From NCBI RefSeq assembly GCF_947503465.1, contig NZ_CANNDN010000001.1, positions 2,191,501 to 2,255,500 of the forward strand: DNA of 64,000 nucleotides, given 5' to 3'. The DNA is from an uncultured Tateyamaria sp. Its GTDB lineage: Bacteria; Pseudomonadota; Alphaproteobacteria; Rhodobacterales; Rhodobacteraceae. The notes under the pieces are model-generated. The model worked only from the letters and a program-made list of their open reading frames with translations, had not been told where the DNA came from and did no database searches. The position numbers and the translations under genes were made by a program. Shown in pieces: positions 9,441-17,665 of the stretch (within the stretch, counting starts at the first letter, position 1; each line of letters opens with the position of its first letter).

Positions 9441-10427
9441 ATGACCTATACACCCAAATTGTTCAAAGCGATGGCCCTCGCCAGCGCTCTCGGCTTGGCT
9501 GCAACTGCAACCAACGCGCAGGACCGCAGCGATTGGCCCGACAGCTTCTCGGTCGGCACAGCCAGCCAGGGTGGCACTTACTTCGTCTACGGCGCAGGCT
9601 GGGCAAACATGGTGTCCGAGGCCCTTGGTATCCCCGGCGGCACCGAAGTTACGGGCGGCCCAGTGCAGAACGCGGCCCTTGTGCAAACGGGCGATCTGGA
9701 CATGGCCATGGTCACGATGGGTCCTGCCTTTGATGCGCTCAACGGCAACAGCGCGCTGGCACCGGGCCTGCAGCATGACCAGATCCGTGCAATCTTTCCG
9801 ATGTACAAGACCGGCTTTCACGCGGTTGCACTGACCAGCTCTGGCATTACCAGCTTTGCGGATATTCCCGACGGCGCTGTTGTGGGTGTCGGCCCGGCGG
9901 GCGGGACACCCGGCACGTATTGGCCCCGTATCCTTGAAGGGATGGGCAAGAATGTCGAATTTCGCAACGGCGGCGCCGCGGACCTGGCAGGCCAGCTTCA
10001 GGACGGGTTGATCGATGTCTACACTTGGGCCGGCGGCCTGCCATACCCGGCGTTCAGCCAATTGGATGCGCAAACCGACGTGACCTATTTCGGCTTTACG
10101 CCAGAGGAACAAGCGGCGGTCATCGGGTCCCAACCGGTGGCCGAATTCTCGATCCCCGCTGGGACCTATCCATCACTGGAAGAAGATCAGTTAAGCGTAT
10201 CGATGTGGAACTTTGCCATTGCCCATGCCGATTTGCCGGACAGCTTTGTTTATGCGGTCGTTGACACAGTGATGGGCAATAACCCCAAGATGCTGGAAAT
10301 CCACAAGGCGGCGGTCGAAACATTGCCCGAAAACTTCGACAAGAACACGTTCCTGCCCTGGCACCCCGGCGCAGCCCAATGGTTCCGAGACAACGGGTTC
10401 GACATTCCCGCGGAACTTGCTGACTAA
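9441..10427 (+). CDS. TAXI-family TRAP transporter solute-binding protein
   Basis: Periplasmic binding protein, 328 residues, that captures an organic acid or amino acid and delivers it to the fused TRAP permease encoded next. It has a cleavable Sec signal (cleavage likely after ATATNAQ). The TAXI signature is visible as FSVGTASQGGTYFVYGAG near residue 40, TGGPVQNAALVQTGDLDMAM near 70 and GVGPAGGTPGTYW near 150. TAXI proteins in other organisms carry glutamate, C4-dicarboxylates or 2-oxoglutarate, and the ligand here is not predictable. A hairpin terminator after the gene probably makes the binding protein more abundant than the permease. Confidence 0.92.
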   Translation: MTYTPKLFKAMALASALGLAATATNAQDRSDWPDSFSVGTASQGGTYFVYGAGWANMVSEALGIPGGTEVTGGPVQNAALVQTGDLDMAMVTMGPAFDALNGNSALAPGLQHDQIRAIFPMYKTGFHAVALTSSGITSFADIPDGAVVGVGPAGGTPGTYWPRILEGMGKNVEFRNGGAADLAGQLQDGLIDVYTWAGGLPYPAFSQLDAQTDVTYFGFTPEEQAAVIGSQPVAEFSIPAGTYPSLEEDQLSVSMWNFAIAHADLPDSFVYAVVDTVMGNNPKMLEIHKAAVETLPENFDKNTFLPWHPGAAQWFRDNGFDIPAELAD

Positions 10428-10455
10428 GCGCGTGTGCACGATATAATCTATCGCG

Positions 10456-10487
10456 GCACCCCCCCTGTTCGGGCGGGGTGCTGTTTT
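10456..10487 (+). terminator. Intra-operon terminator/attenuator hairpin between TAXI binding protein and permease
   Basis: GCACCCC (10456-10462) pairs with GGGGTGC (10475-10481), extended by CCC/GGG with one bulge, and TGTTTTC follows. Leaky termination at such a site is a common way to express a periplasmic binding protein above its permease. The permease start lies 24 nt beyond. Confidence 0.75.
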
Positions 10488-10510
10488 CATGCAGTTGGGG
10501 GACAAGGCGG

Positions 10511-12631
10511 ATGACTGAGACAACGGCGCAGCCACAGCCATTGGACCCACCAGAGGTCGACACGCCCGCAGACACAGACCTGCTGACCCGCATCGGCTTC
10601 CTGCTTTGTGCTGTTTATGCTGGGTGGCACCTTTATGTTCTGAACATCGCCCCACTGGAAACCTGGACCTTCCGCATCATGCACATTGCGGGCGCACTTC
10701 TTCTTGGGTTTGGCACAAGTGCGGCCATGTCGATGCGCCCTGCACCCATCACACCGGCGACGCGGGTATCGCATCTGTTGGGTGCGGTTGCCTTGGCCGG
10801 CACAGGTGTTGCGCTGGCGTCTTTGTTGGCCGCAATCCTTTTCTTTGAGCCGGGCACGCCCGCGCCGCCGCCCTGGACGCTGGCAGCATTTGGCTGGGCG
10901 CTTGCGGGTGGTACACTTCTGGCAATTGTGACCGGTTGGTTCCATCCGGCACGCAAAGGCCAACTGCCGCTCACTGACATCGCCCTGATAATCGCGACAC
11001 TGGCAAGCTGCGGCTTTATCCTGTTCAGCCTAGACGCACTGTCGCTGCGCCTGCGGGCAGGCACACCCTTTGCCGATCCGAACAACGGCTGGGCGGCCTT
11101 CGTCATCATCATCATGATCGCGGAACTCACCCGTCGCCTTGCAGGGCTGGCGCTGGTGATCATCGCGATGGTCTTTATCGTGTATGCTTTCGCAGGACCC
11201 TGGATGCCGGGTTTCCTCGAACATCGCGGCTACGACGCCAAGCGGTTCTTCACCTATGTCTTTACCGACAATGGCGTGCTGGGGCCGACCACCGCCGTGT
11301 CATCGACCTATATCATCCTGTTCATTGTTTTCGCCGCTTTTCTGCAAAGTTCGAAAGTCGGCGACTATTTCGTGAATTTCGCCTTCGCCGCTGCCGGGCG
11401 TGCCAAGGGCGGCCCAGCCAAGGTTTCGGTGCTGGCCTCGGGTCTCATGGGCATGATCAACGGCACATCTGCCGGCAATGTCGTGTCCACCGGCTCACTG
11501 ACGATCCCACTGATGAAAAAAGTCGGGTACCGCCCCCAATCCGCGGGCGCGATCGAGGCGGCCGCGTCAACCGGTGGGCAGATCATGCCGCCCATCATGG
11601 GCGCGGGTGCGTTTATCATGGCCGAGATCACGGGCATTCCCTACACGGAACTGGTGGTGGCGGCGCTGATCCCAGCAATCCTCTATTTCGCATCCATCTA
11701 CTTCATGGTCGATTTCGAGGCGAGCCGCACCGGCATGCGCGGCATGCGGTCGGATGAACTGCCGAAACTTGGAGAACTGGCAAAGCAGGCCTATCTTTTT
11801 CTGCCCATTGTCATCCTGATCGGCGCCCTGTTCAGCGGCTATTCGGTGATACGCGCGGGCACCCTGGCCATTGCGTCCGCAGCTGTCGTCAGTTGGCTGA
11901 CCCCCTATCGCATGGGGCCAAAACAGGTATACGAGGCACTGGGCAACGGCGGTCGCATGTCGCTGCAAATCATTGTCGTGTGTGCCTGCGCTGGGCTGAT
12001 CGTTGGGGTCATCTCGCTGACCGGGGTCGGCGCGCGCTTCTCCAGCCTGTTGTTTGATCTGGCCCAGCAAAGTACCCTTCTGGCCCTGATTTTCGCAATG
12101 ATGATCTCGGTCATCCTTGGCATGGGCATGCCCACCACTGCCGCTTATGCCGTGGCTGCATCAGTTGTCGCGCCAGGCCTGATCGAGATCGGGATCACCC
12201 CACTCATCTCGCACTTCTTCGTGTTCTACTTCGCAGTCGTTTCGGCGATCACTCCGCCTGTGGCGCTGGCGGCTTATGCGGGGGCGGCAATTGCAGGGTC
12301 CGAGCCCATGCGGACCTCGATCACCAGCTTCAAGGTGGGCCTTGCCGCCTTTATCGTACCCTTCATGTTTTTCTACAGCCCGGGCCTGCTGATGGAAGCC
12401 CCATGGTATGTCAGCTTGCGCAACCTCGTGACGGCCCTGATCGGCGTCTACATGCTGGCGGGTGCGGTTCAGGGGTGGTTTTTCGGGGCGGCAAGCGCCG
12501 TCATCCGTTTGATCCTGTTGGTGGGGGCCGTCTGCATGATCTCGGGCGATTGGCGCACTGACCTGCTAGGCATCGGGATTGCCGGTCTACTGACGCTGCG
12601 CGGACTGAAAGAGAGGCCTAACCCAGCATGA
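10511..12631 (+). CDS. TRAP transporter fused permease (DctQM type, TAXI-associated)
   Basis: A 706-residue inner-membrane protein with the small (4-TM) and large (12-TM) TRAP subunits fused, as is usual for TAXI systems. DctM-family marks include SVLASGLMGMINGTSAGNVV near residue 315 and AASTGGQIMPPIMGAGAFIM near 355. MISVILGMGMPTTAAYAVAA near 535 is typical of the second gating hairpin. The uptake is driven by the Na+ or H+ gradient. I use the ATG at 10511, preceded by GGGGACAAGGCGG, giving a 30-residue cytoplasmic N-tail; an upstream in-frame start at 10478 lies inside the terminator hairpin. The 3' end overlaps the convergent oxyR-like gene by 14 bp. Confidence 0.92.
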   Translation: MTETTAQPQPLDPPEVDTPADTDLLTRIGFLLCAVYAGWHLYVLNIAPLETWTFRIMHIAGALLLGFGTSAAMSMRPAPITPATRVSHLLGAVALAGTGVALASLLAAILFFEPGTPAPPPWTLAAFGWALAGGTLLAIVTGWFHPARKGQLPLTDIALIIATLASCGFILFSLDALSLRLRAGTPFADPNNGWAAFVIIIMIAELTRRLAGLALVIIAMVFIVYAFAGPWMPGFLEHRGYDAKRFFTYVFTDNGVLGPTTAVSSTYIILFIVFAAFLQSSKVGDYFVNFAFAAAGRAKGGPAKVSVLASGLMGMINGTSAGNVVSTGSLTIPLMKKVGYRPQSAGAIEAAASTGGQIMPPIMGAGAFIMAEITGIPYTELVVAALIPAILYFASIYFMVDFEASRTGMRGMRSDELPKLGELAKQAYLFLPIVILIGALFSGYSVIRAGTLAIASAAVVSWLTPYRMGPKQVYEALGNGGRMSLQIIVVCACAGLIVGVISLTGVGARFSSLLFDLAQQSTLLALIFAMMISVILGMGMPTTAAYAVAASVVAPGLIEIGITPLISHFFVFYFAVVSAITPPVALAAYAGAAIAGSEPMRTSITSFKVGLAAFIVPFMFFYSPGLLMEAPWYVSLRNLVTALIGVYMLAGAVQGWFFGAASAVIRLILLVGAVCMISGDWRTDLLGIGIAGLLTLRGLKERPNPA

Positions 12632-13538
12632 CCAGTTCGCGTGCCTGGACGGACAGGATATCGCAAATTTCGTCGCCAAGGTCCTGATATTCTGCCGCGC
12701 GCGCCGTGCTGCGGCGCCAGACCATGCCGATGGTACGGGACGGCGGTGTGCCACGAAACGGGCGGGACAGAACCAGCTCCTGACTGGTGACTTCGGATCG
12801 CACATACAACGCTGGCAGCAACGACAGGCCCATGCCCATCGCCACCATCTGGCGCAATGTATCGAGGGACGTCCCTTCGAATTCGGCGGACAACACGGCC
12901 CCGTGTTGCGCGCATATCCGTTCCACCTGATCGTACAGCCGGTGCCCGCGCTCCAACGCCATGATGGTTTCGCCTTGCAACATGCTGGGCGCGATGTCCG
13001 TTTGCCTCGCAAACCGATGATCAAAGGGCATGACAACCGACAGGGGTTCCCGAAACAAGGGGCGCGTCTCGAACTCGGCCTCCTTGATCGGAAGCGGGAA
13101 AAACAGCAAGTCCAACGCCCCCGTGCCCAACGCGTCCAACAGGTGCTTCGGCAGGCCCTCTCGGACATAAAGCTTGAGCTGCGGATGGCTTTTGTGCAGA
13201 TCAGGCACAAGGATCGGCAACAGATACGACCCCAAGGACTGCACAACGCCCACTTTTATGGTGCTATTCAAGCTGCCGCTTTGAAGGGTGGAAAGGGTCC
13301 TGATTTCTTCGACCTCGCGCAGCGCCGTCCTGGCGTGCTGGATAACCTGCTCGCCCAAGGGCGTTGCGACAACACCGCCGCGGCTGCGTTCAACCAGGAC
13401 TGCGCCCAGCTTGCTCTCCAGCTCTTTCAATTGCGCGCTCAGCGTCGGTTGTGTCACGTGGCAGGTTTCGGCCGCCCTACGAAAATGCCCGGTATCGGCA
13501 ACCGCAACCAAATAGCGCAATTGTTGCAATGTGGGCAT
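12618..13538 (-). CDS. OxyR-like LysR-family regulator lacking the peroxidatic cysteine
   Basis: A 306-residue LysR-type regulator with an N-terminal winged helix (TLQQLRYLVAVADTGHFRRA, HVTQPTLSAQLKELE) and a two-lobe effector domain. The effector domain matches OxyR, ending with GTSLDTLRQMVAMGMGLSLL. In E. coli OxyR, H2O2 oxidises Cys199 (GHCLRDQ), which then bonds Cys208. Here the equivalent stretch is GHRLYDQ, with R200 (codon CGG, 12939-12941) in place of Cys199, while the Cys208 equivalent (C209) remains. Classical peroxide sensing therefore should not work. It diverges from the universal stress gene, with an ATAG-N7-CTAT site between them. It is OxyR-related with good confidence, but its signal is unknown. 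Confidence 0.85.
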   Translation of the reverse strand: MPTLQQLRYLVAVADTGHFRRAAETCHVTQPTLSAQLKELESKLGAVLVERSRGGVVATPLGEQVIQHARTALREVEEIRTLSTLQSGSLNSTIKVGVVQSLGSYLLPILVPDLHKSHPQLKLYVREGLPKHLLDALGTGALDLLFFPLPIKEAEFETRPLFREPLSVVMPFDHRFARQTDIAPSMLQGETIMALERGHRLYDQVERICAQHGAVLSAEFEGTSLDTLRQMVAMGMGLSLLPALYVRSEVTSQELVLSRPFRGTPPSRTIGMVWRRSTARAAEYQDLGDEICDILSVQARELVMLG

Positions 13539-13556
13539 TGGCGGCTTCCCTCTGAT

Positions 13557-13573
13557 GATAGACGTTATCTATC
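13557..13573. promoter_or_regulatory. OxyR/LysR-type operator GATAG-N7-CTATC
   Basis: The gap between the divergent oxyR-like and usp genes contains GATAG at 13557-13561 and CTATC at 13569-13573. This matches the ATAG-N7-CTAT half of the OxyR consensus and also the general LysR T-N11-A form. It lies 19 bp before the oxyR-like ATG, where it would autoregulate, and about 80 bp before the usp start. A second in-phase element at 7-bp spacing is absent. Confidence 0.65.
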
Positions 13574-13651
13574 AATTTTTACCTGAATTTCAATTTGATC
13601 AATCACGGATCGTTCCCATTTCAGGTCGATGATGATGCGGGGGATTCACAG

Positions 13652-14617
13652 ATGAAGCGGTTCAGGAACATTCTGGTTGTGTCGAACCCCGAAGGGATAT
13701 CAGAGGCGCTTATCGCTCGCGCCGCTTGGTTGGCACAGGCAAATGGGGCAAAATTGACGCTGCTGGACGTCTCTGAAACCGACCAGTCGGATTTGTTGCG
13801 TCTGTTGTCCACGCTGTCCGGCACCCGTGCTCAGGAAGTGAACGAGGATCTGCTGGCCGCACGCAAGGATCAACTGGAACAGGTGGCACGGACGTTGCGC
13901 GACAAAGGTGCGGATGTGTCGACAAAACTGGCCCGTGGCATCGGCTTTATTGAAGTGATCCGGCACGTTCTGATTCATGGCAATGATCTTGTGCTGAAAG
14001 CCGCGGATCAGACACCGGCCTGGAGTGTTCTGGGTGGTCCCGATCTACACTTGTTGCGCAAATGCCCTTGCCCGGTCTGGATCCTCAACAGCATGGCGGA
14101 ACCATCGTCGCGGCGGATCATGGCGGCTGTCGATCCCGACCCCGAAGACGCGACGCGTGATGCGCTCAACAACAAGGTGATGCAATTGGCGACGTCACTG
14201 GCCGTTCAGGATGATGCACACGTTGATGTTCTGAATGCCTGGTACCTTTATGACGAGCATCTGCTTCGCAGCACCCGCGTGCACACCCCACCGGAAGAGG
14301 TCGAAGCCCTTCTCCTCCGGACCAAGCAGGACAGCCACGGTCGTTTGACTGCATTGACGGACCGTTACGCGGAATTTGCCGACCGGATGCGGGTCATGCA
14401 TGTCAAAGGAATCGCGGCGGATGTCATCGCGCAGCACGCCCACGAACAACGCGTTGACACGCTGGTGATGGGTACGCTTGGGCGCACGGGTCTGTCGGGC
14501 ATGTTCATCGGCAATACAGCCGACACTATTCTCAGCCGGGTCACTTGCTCCGTCCTTGCCGTCAAGCCAGAAGGCTTTATCTCACCTGTGACGACTGAAG
14601 AACTGGACAGACCTTGA
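13652..14617 (+). CDS. Tandem universal stress protein (UspE-like)
   Basis: A 321-residue cytoplasmic protein with two Usp domains. The first (about residues 1-145) begins FRNILVVSNPEG. The second ends with VMGTLGRTGLSGMFIGNTAD, the G-2x-G-9x-G(S/T/N) ATP-binding motif of Usp proteins, so the C-terminal domain probably binds ATP. The ATG at 13652 follows a purine-rich stretch. Its stop overlaps the TTG start of mrpA (TTGA), so stress-protein and antiporter translation are coupled, which suggests a role in ion or pH stress. Confidence 0.87.
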   Translation: MKRFRNILVVSNPEGISEALIARAAWLAQANGAKLTLLDVSETDQSDLLRLLSTLSGTRAQEVNEDLLAARKDQLEQVARTLRDKGADVSTKLARGIGFIEVIRHVLIHGNDLVLKAADQTPAWSVLGGPDLHLLRKCPCPVWILNSMAEPSSRRIMAAVDPDPEDATRDALNNKVMQLATSLAVQDDAHVDVLNAWYLYDEHLLRSTRVHTPPEEVEALLLRTKQDSHGRLTALTDRYAEFADRMRVMHVKGIAADVIAQHAHEQRVDTLVMGTLGRTGLSGMFIGNTADTILSRVTCSVLAVKPEGFISPVTTEELDRP

Positions 14618-16884
14618 ACGATACGGCCACCGCGACCAAACCCTCGGGAAATGGCATTGTCGGTCTGATTCCAGTTGGGATTGCCCTTCTGCTTTTTGGA
14701 TGGTTCCTGAGCCTTGCCCCGGCCATTGCCGATGGGCAAAGCCTGCGCTTGGTGTGGGAATGGGTGCCATCGCTGGGCATCTCGCTGTCTTTTCTGCTTG
14801 ATGGTCTCAGCCTGACCTTTGCGCTTCTGATCTCGGGGATCGGCGCGCTGGTTTTTCTGTATTCAAACACCTACCTCGCAGGCCATCCGCAATTCACGCG
14901 TTTCGCGATGTTTTTGACCAGTTTCATGCTTGCGATGCTTGGGCTGGTTCTGGCAGACAATCTGATTGGGTTGTTCGTGTTTTGGGAACTGACGACGATC
15001 ACGTCCTACCTGCTTATCGGTTTCGGGCATGATACGGAAAAAGGCCGCCGATCCGCCTTGCAAGCGCTGTTTGTCACGGGCGCCGGGGCGCTGGCGCTGC
15101 TTGCCGGGTTCATCTTGCTGGGCATCAGCATGGGCAGTTTCGAATTGTCGGTCATCCTGGCGCAAGCAGATGCGTTGAAAGCGCACACGCTGTATCTGCC
15201 AATACTGATCCTGATCCTGGCGGGCACATTTACCAAGTCGGCGCAATTTCCGTTCCATTTCTGGCTGCCCAACGCGATGGCCGCGCCCACGCCGGTATCG
15301 GCCTTCCTGCACTCGGCCACGATGGTCAAGGCAGGGGTGTACCTCATGGCACGTTTGCATCCGGGCATGTCCGGCACCGATGTGTGGTTCTGGACCTTGA
15401 CCATTGCAGGCGCCTTCACAGCGGTTTTCGCAAGTATTCTGGCCTTGCGGCAGACAGATCTGAAGCAAGCGTTGGCCTACACCACGCTCATGGCACTGGG
15501 CACGCTGACCCTGTTTCTGGGCCAAACCTCCGGCTATGCCATGACTGCGTTCGCAACCTTTCTGGTCGTGCATTCGCTTTACAAGGCGGCGTTGTTTCTG
15601 GTGGTGGGCTGCATCGACCATTCCACCGGCACGCGCGAGGCCGAGGTGTTGGGCGGGCTGGGTCGCGTGATGCCGGTTACGGCTTTCGCCGCTGGACTTG
15701 CCGCGCTGTCGATGGCCGGGTTTCCGCCATTCCTTGGCTTTATCGGCAAAGAACTGAAATACGCCGGTATCCTCGCCATCGGGTCAGAGCCATTCCTGTT
15801 TGCGTCCGCCCTTCTGCTGGCGAATGCGTTGATGTTCGCCATCGCAGGCATCGTCGCATTGCGTCCCTTCTGGCAAAGTACCGGCGAAGCCCTGCCGCGT
15901 ACCCCGCATGAAGCGCCTTGGCCCATGCTGATCGGACCTGTCATGCTGGCCGTTCTGGGTGCGCTTTTCGGGGTGAACCCCGACCTGTTGCAAGTGTCGC
16001 TGGTCGATCCAACCGTCAAATCGCTGCTCGGCTCCATCGAAGACGCGAAAGAGCTTCAGCTGTGGGCGGGCGTCAACATGCCGTTGATCCTGTCCATCGC
16101 AACCGTAGCGTTGGGAACCGCGCTCTACCTCGGACACAGGCCATTGCGGGTTGCACTGTCTCGACTTGTCGAGGCGTCACCCAGTTTTGACCGCGGCTGG
16201 GACCGGTTTCTGGCGGGTCTCAAGGGGTTTGCAGCCTGGCAAACGCGGCTCATTCAACCAGGCGTCCTGCGCATATACATTTTTGCGACATTCGCCACAG
16301 TTCTGATTGCCGTCAGCGGCACGATGATTGCACGGCAGGCATGGCCCGCCATGCCCGATCTGTCCGATGTCACCTTGCAAAACATCGCCCTGGTCCTTCT
16401 GATCAGCGCAGGCGCGATCCTGACCGCGATCACAAGTTCGCGCATCACCGCGATGGCCGCCCTCGGGGTTGTCGGCATCGGGGTCGCGATGATCTTCATC
16501 GTATTCAGTGCGCCAGATGTGGCTATCACCCAATTGCTGGTGGAAACCCTGGTTGTGGTGCTTGTCGCGGTGGCGCTGTTGCGCTTGCCGTTGCTTGACA
16601 AGGAGGGGCGCGACCACCGTCCGATTGACGCGATCCTGGCGGGTGCCGTCGGCCTGTCCGTCACGTTGGTCCTGCTTGCAGTCCTTGAAACTCCGCTTGA
16701 TCTGCGGCTGACCGAGTATTTCGAAGTGACTAGCTGGCCCGAGGCCTACGGACGCAACATCGTCAACGTGATCCTGGTCGACTTCCGGGCGCTTGATACC
16801 TTTGGCGAAGTGGCTGTGGTCGTCATCGCCGCCCTGTCTGCCTACGCACTTTTACGCACGACACACCCAAGGAAAGACCCATGA
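14614..16884 (+). CDS. mrpA: Multisubunit Na+/H+ antiporter subunit A (MrpA/MnhA)
   Basis: Largest Mrp subunit, 756 residues, with some 20 membrane spans. The proton-pump-like NuoL domain is marked by LVFWELTTITSYLLIGF near residue 125 and by FPFHFWLPNAMAAPTPVSAF near 215, and continues with LHSATMVKAGVYLMARL. The C-terminal part (DUF4040/MbhD-like) includes FSAPDVAITQLLVETLVVVL near 635. The start is TTG at 14614, overlapping the usp stop; no ATG lies near. Together with subunits B-G it exports Na+ in exchange for H+, useful in seawater or alkaline medium. Confidence 0.93.
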   Translation: MNDTATATKPSGNGIVGLIPVGIALLLFGWFLSLAPAIADGQSLRLVWEWVPSLGISLSFLLDGLSLTFALLISGIGALVFLYSNTYLAGHPQFTRFAMFLTSFMLAMLGLVLADNLIGLFVFWELTTITSYLLIGFGHDTEKGRRSALQALFVTGAGALALLAGFILLGISMGSFELSVILAQADALKAHTLYLPILILILAGTFTKSAQFPFHFWLPNAMAAPTPVSAFLHSATMVKAGVYLMARLHPGMSGTDVWFWTLTIAGAFTAVFASILALRQTDLKQALAYTTLMALGTLTLFLGQTSGYAMTAFATFLVVHSLYKAALFLVVGCIDHSTGTREAEVLGGLGRVMPVTAFAAGLAALSMAGFPPFLGFIGKELKYAGILAIGSEPFLFASALLLANALMFAIAGIVALRPFWQSTGEALPRTPHEAPWPMLIGPVMLAVLGALFGVNPDLLQVSLVDPTVKSLLGSIEDAKELQLWAGVNMPLILSIATVALGTALYLGHRPLRVALSRLVEASPSFDRGWDRFLAGLKGFAAWQTRLIQPGVLRIYIFATFATVLIAVSGTMIARQAWPAMPDLSDVTLQNIALVLLISAGAILTAITSSRITAMAALGVVGIGVAMIFIVFSAPDVAITQLLVETLVVVLVAVALLRLPLLDKEGRDHRPIDAILAGAVGLSVTLVLLAVLETPLDLRLTEYFEVTSWPEAYGRNIVNVILVDFRALDTFGEVAVVVIAALSAYALLRTTHPRKDP

Positions 16885-17300
16885 ACTCGATTATTCTCAG
16901 GGTCGGGACGCGGTACTTGTGCGGAATCCTGGTGCTGTTCTCGCTATACATGCTGATCCGCGGGCATAATGAACCCGGTGGCGGCTTTATCGGCGGGCTG
17001 ATCGGGTCCACAGGCTTTGTGCTTTTTGCCATTGCGTGCGGCACGGCCGACGCGCGTGCCGCCCTCAAGGTTTTGCCACAGAACATCGCGATGGCAGGGC
17101 TGGGCATCGCCTTGCTCGCAGGCATCGCCGCAGCGGTGTTTGGCGACGCCCTGTTCACCGGCCAATGGCTTTTCATTAATGAAACACCCGAGAACAAGGG
17201 CCTCCCGATTTCCACCGTGCTGGTGTTCGATATTGGCGTCTACCTCGTGGTGTTCGGATCCATCCTGTCCATCGTCTTCGCCATGGAGGAGGAAATCTGA
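16881..17300 (+). CDS. mrpB: Na+/H+ antiporter subunit B (MrpB/MnhB)
   Basis: A 139-residue membrane protein with four hydrophobic segments. It begins MNSIILRVGTRYLCGILVLF and contains RGHNEPGGGFIGGLI, the signature of MnhB. It overlaps mrpA by 4 nt (ATGA) and touches mrpC by one base. It is a stoichiometric part of the Mrp complex and has no known activity alone. Confidence 0.93.
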   Translation: MNSIILRVGTRYLCGILVLFSLYMLIRGHNEPGGGFIGGLIGSTGFVLFAIACGTADARAALKVLPQNIAMAGLGIALLAGIAAAVFGDALFTGQWLFINETPENKGLPISTVLVFDIGVYLVVFGSILSIVFAMEEEI

Positions 17301-17665
17301 TGGAGGCCCTTCTTGCCATAACAATCGGTGTTCTTGTCGCGACGTCAGTGTACCTCATGTTGGCCCGCAACGTGCTGCGATTCATCTTTGGGCTTGTACT
17401 GATCTCGAACGCGGCGAACCTGACGATCTTTGTCTCCGGGCGGTTGACGGCCGGGGCACCACCACTGATCCCCGCAGGTGCGGACGGACCGGTCGGTGAT
17501 GTCGCCAACGCCCTACCCCAGGCGCTGGTTCTTACCGCCATCGTGATTGGCTTTGGCCTGTTTGCATTTGCGCTTGTGCTGATGTTCCGCGCCTACACAA
17601 CGCTGGGCACGCTTTATTCGGATGACATGCGGGTTGCTGAGCCGCGTACAGAAGACGCAAAATGA
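17300..17665 (+). CDS. mrpC: Na+/H+ antiporter subunit C (MrpC, NuoK-like)
   Basis: A 121-residue protein with three membrane spans, homologous to complex I subunit NuoK. Diagnostic stretches are GVLVATSVYLMLARNVLRF near residue 10 and VLISNAANLTIFVSGRL near 35. NALPQALVLTAIVIGFGLFA near 72 carries the conserved PQALVLTAIVIG signature. The ATG shares one nucleotide with the mrpB stop (TGATG), and the end overlaps mrpD by 4 nt. Confidence 0.93.
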   Translation: MEALLAITIGVLVATSVYLMLARNVLRFIFGLVLISNAANLTIFVSGRLTAGAPPLIPAGADGPVGDVANALPQALVLTAIVIGFGLFAFALVLMFRAYTTLGTLYSDDMRVAEPRTEDAK

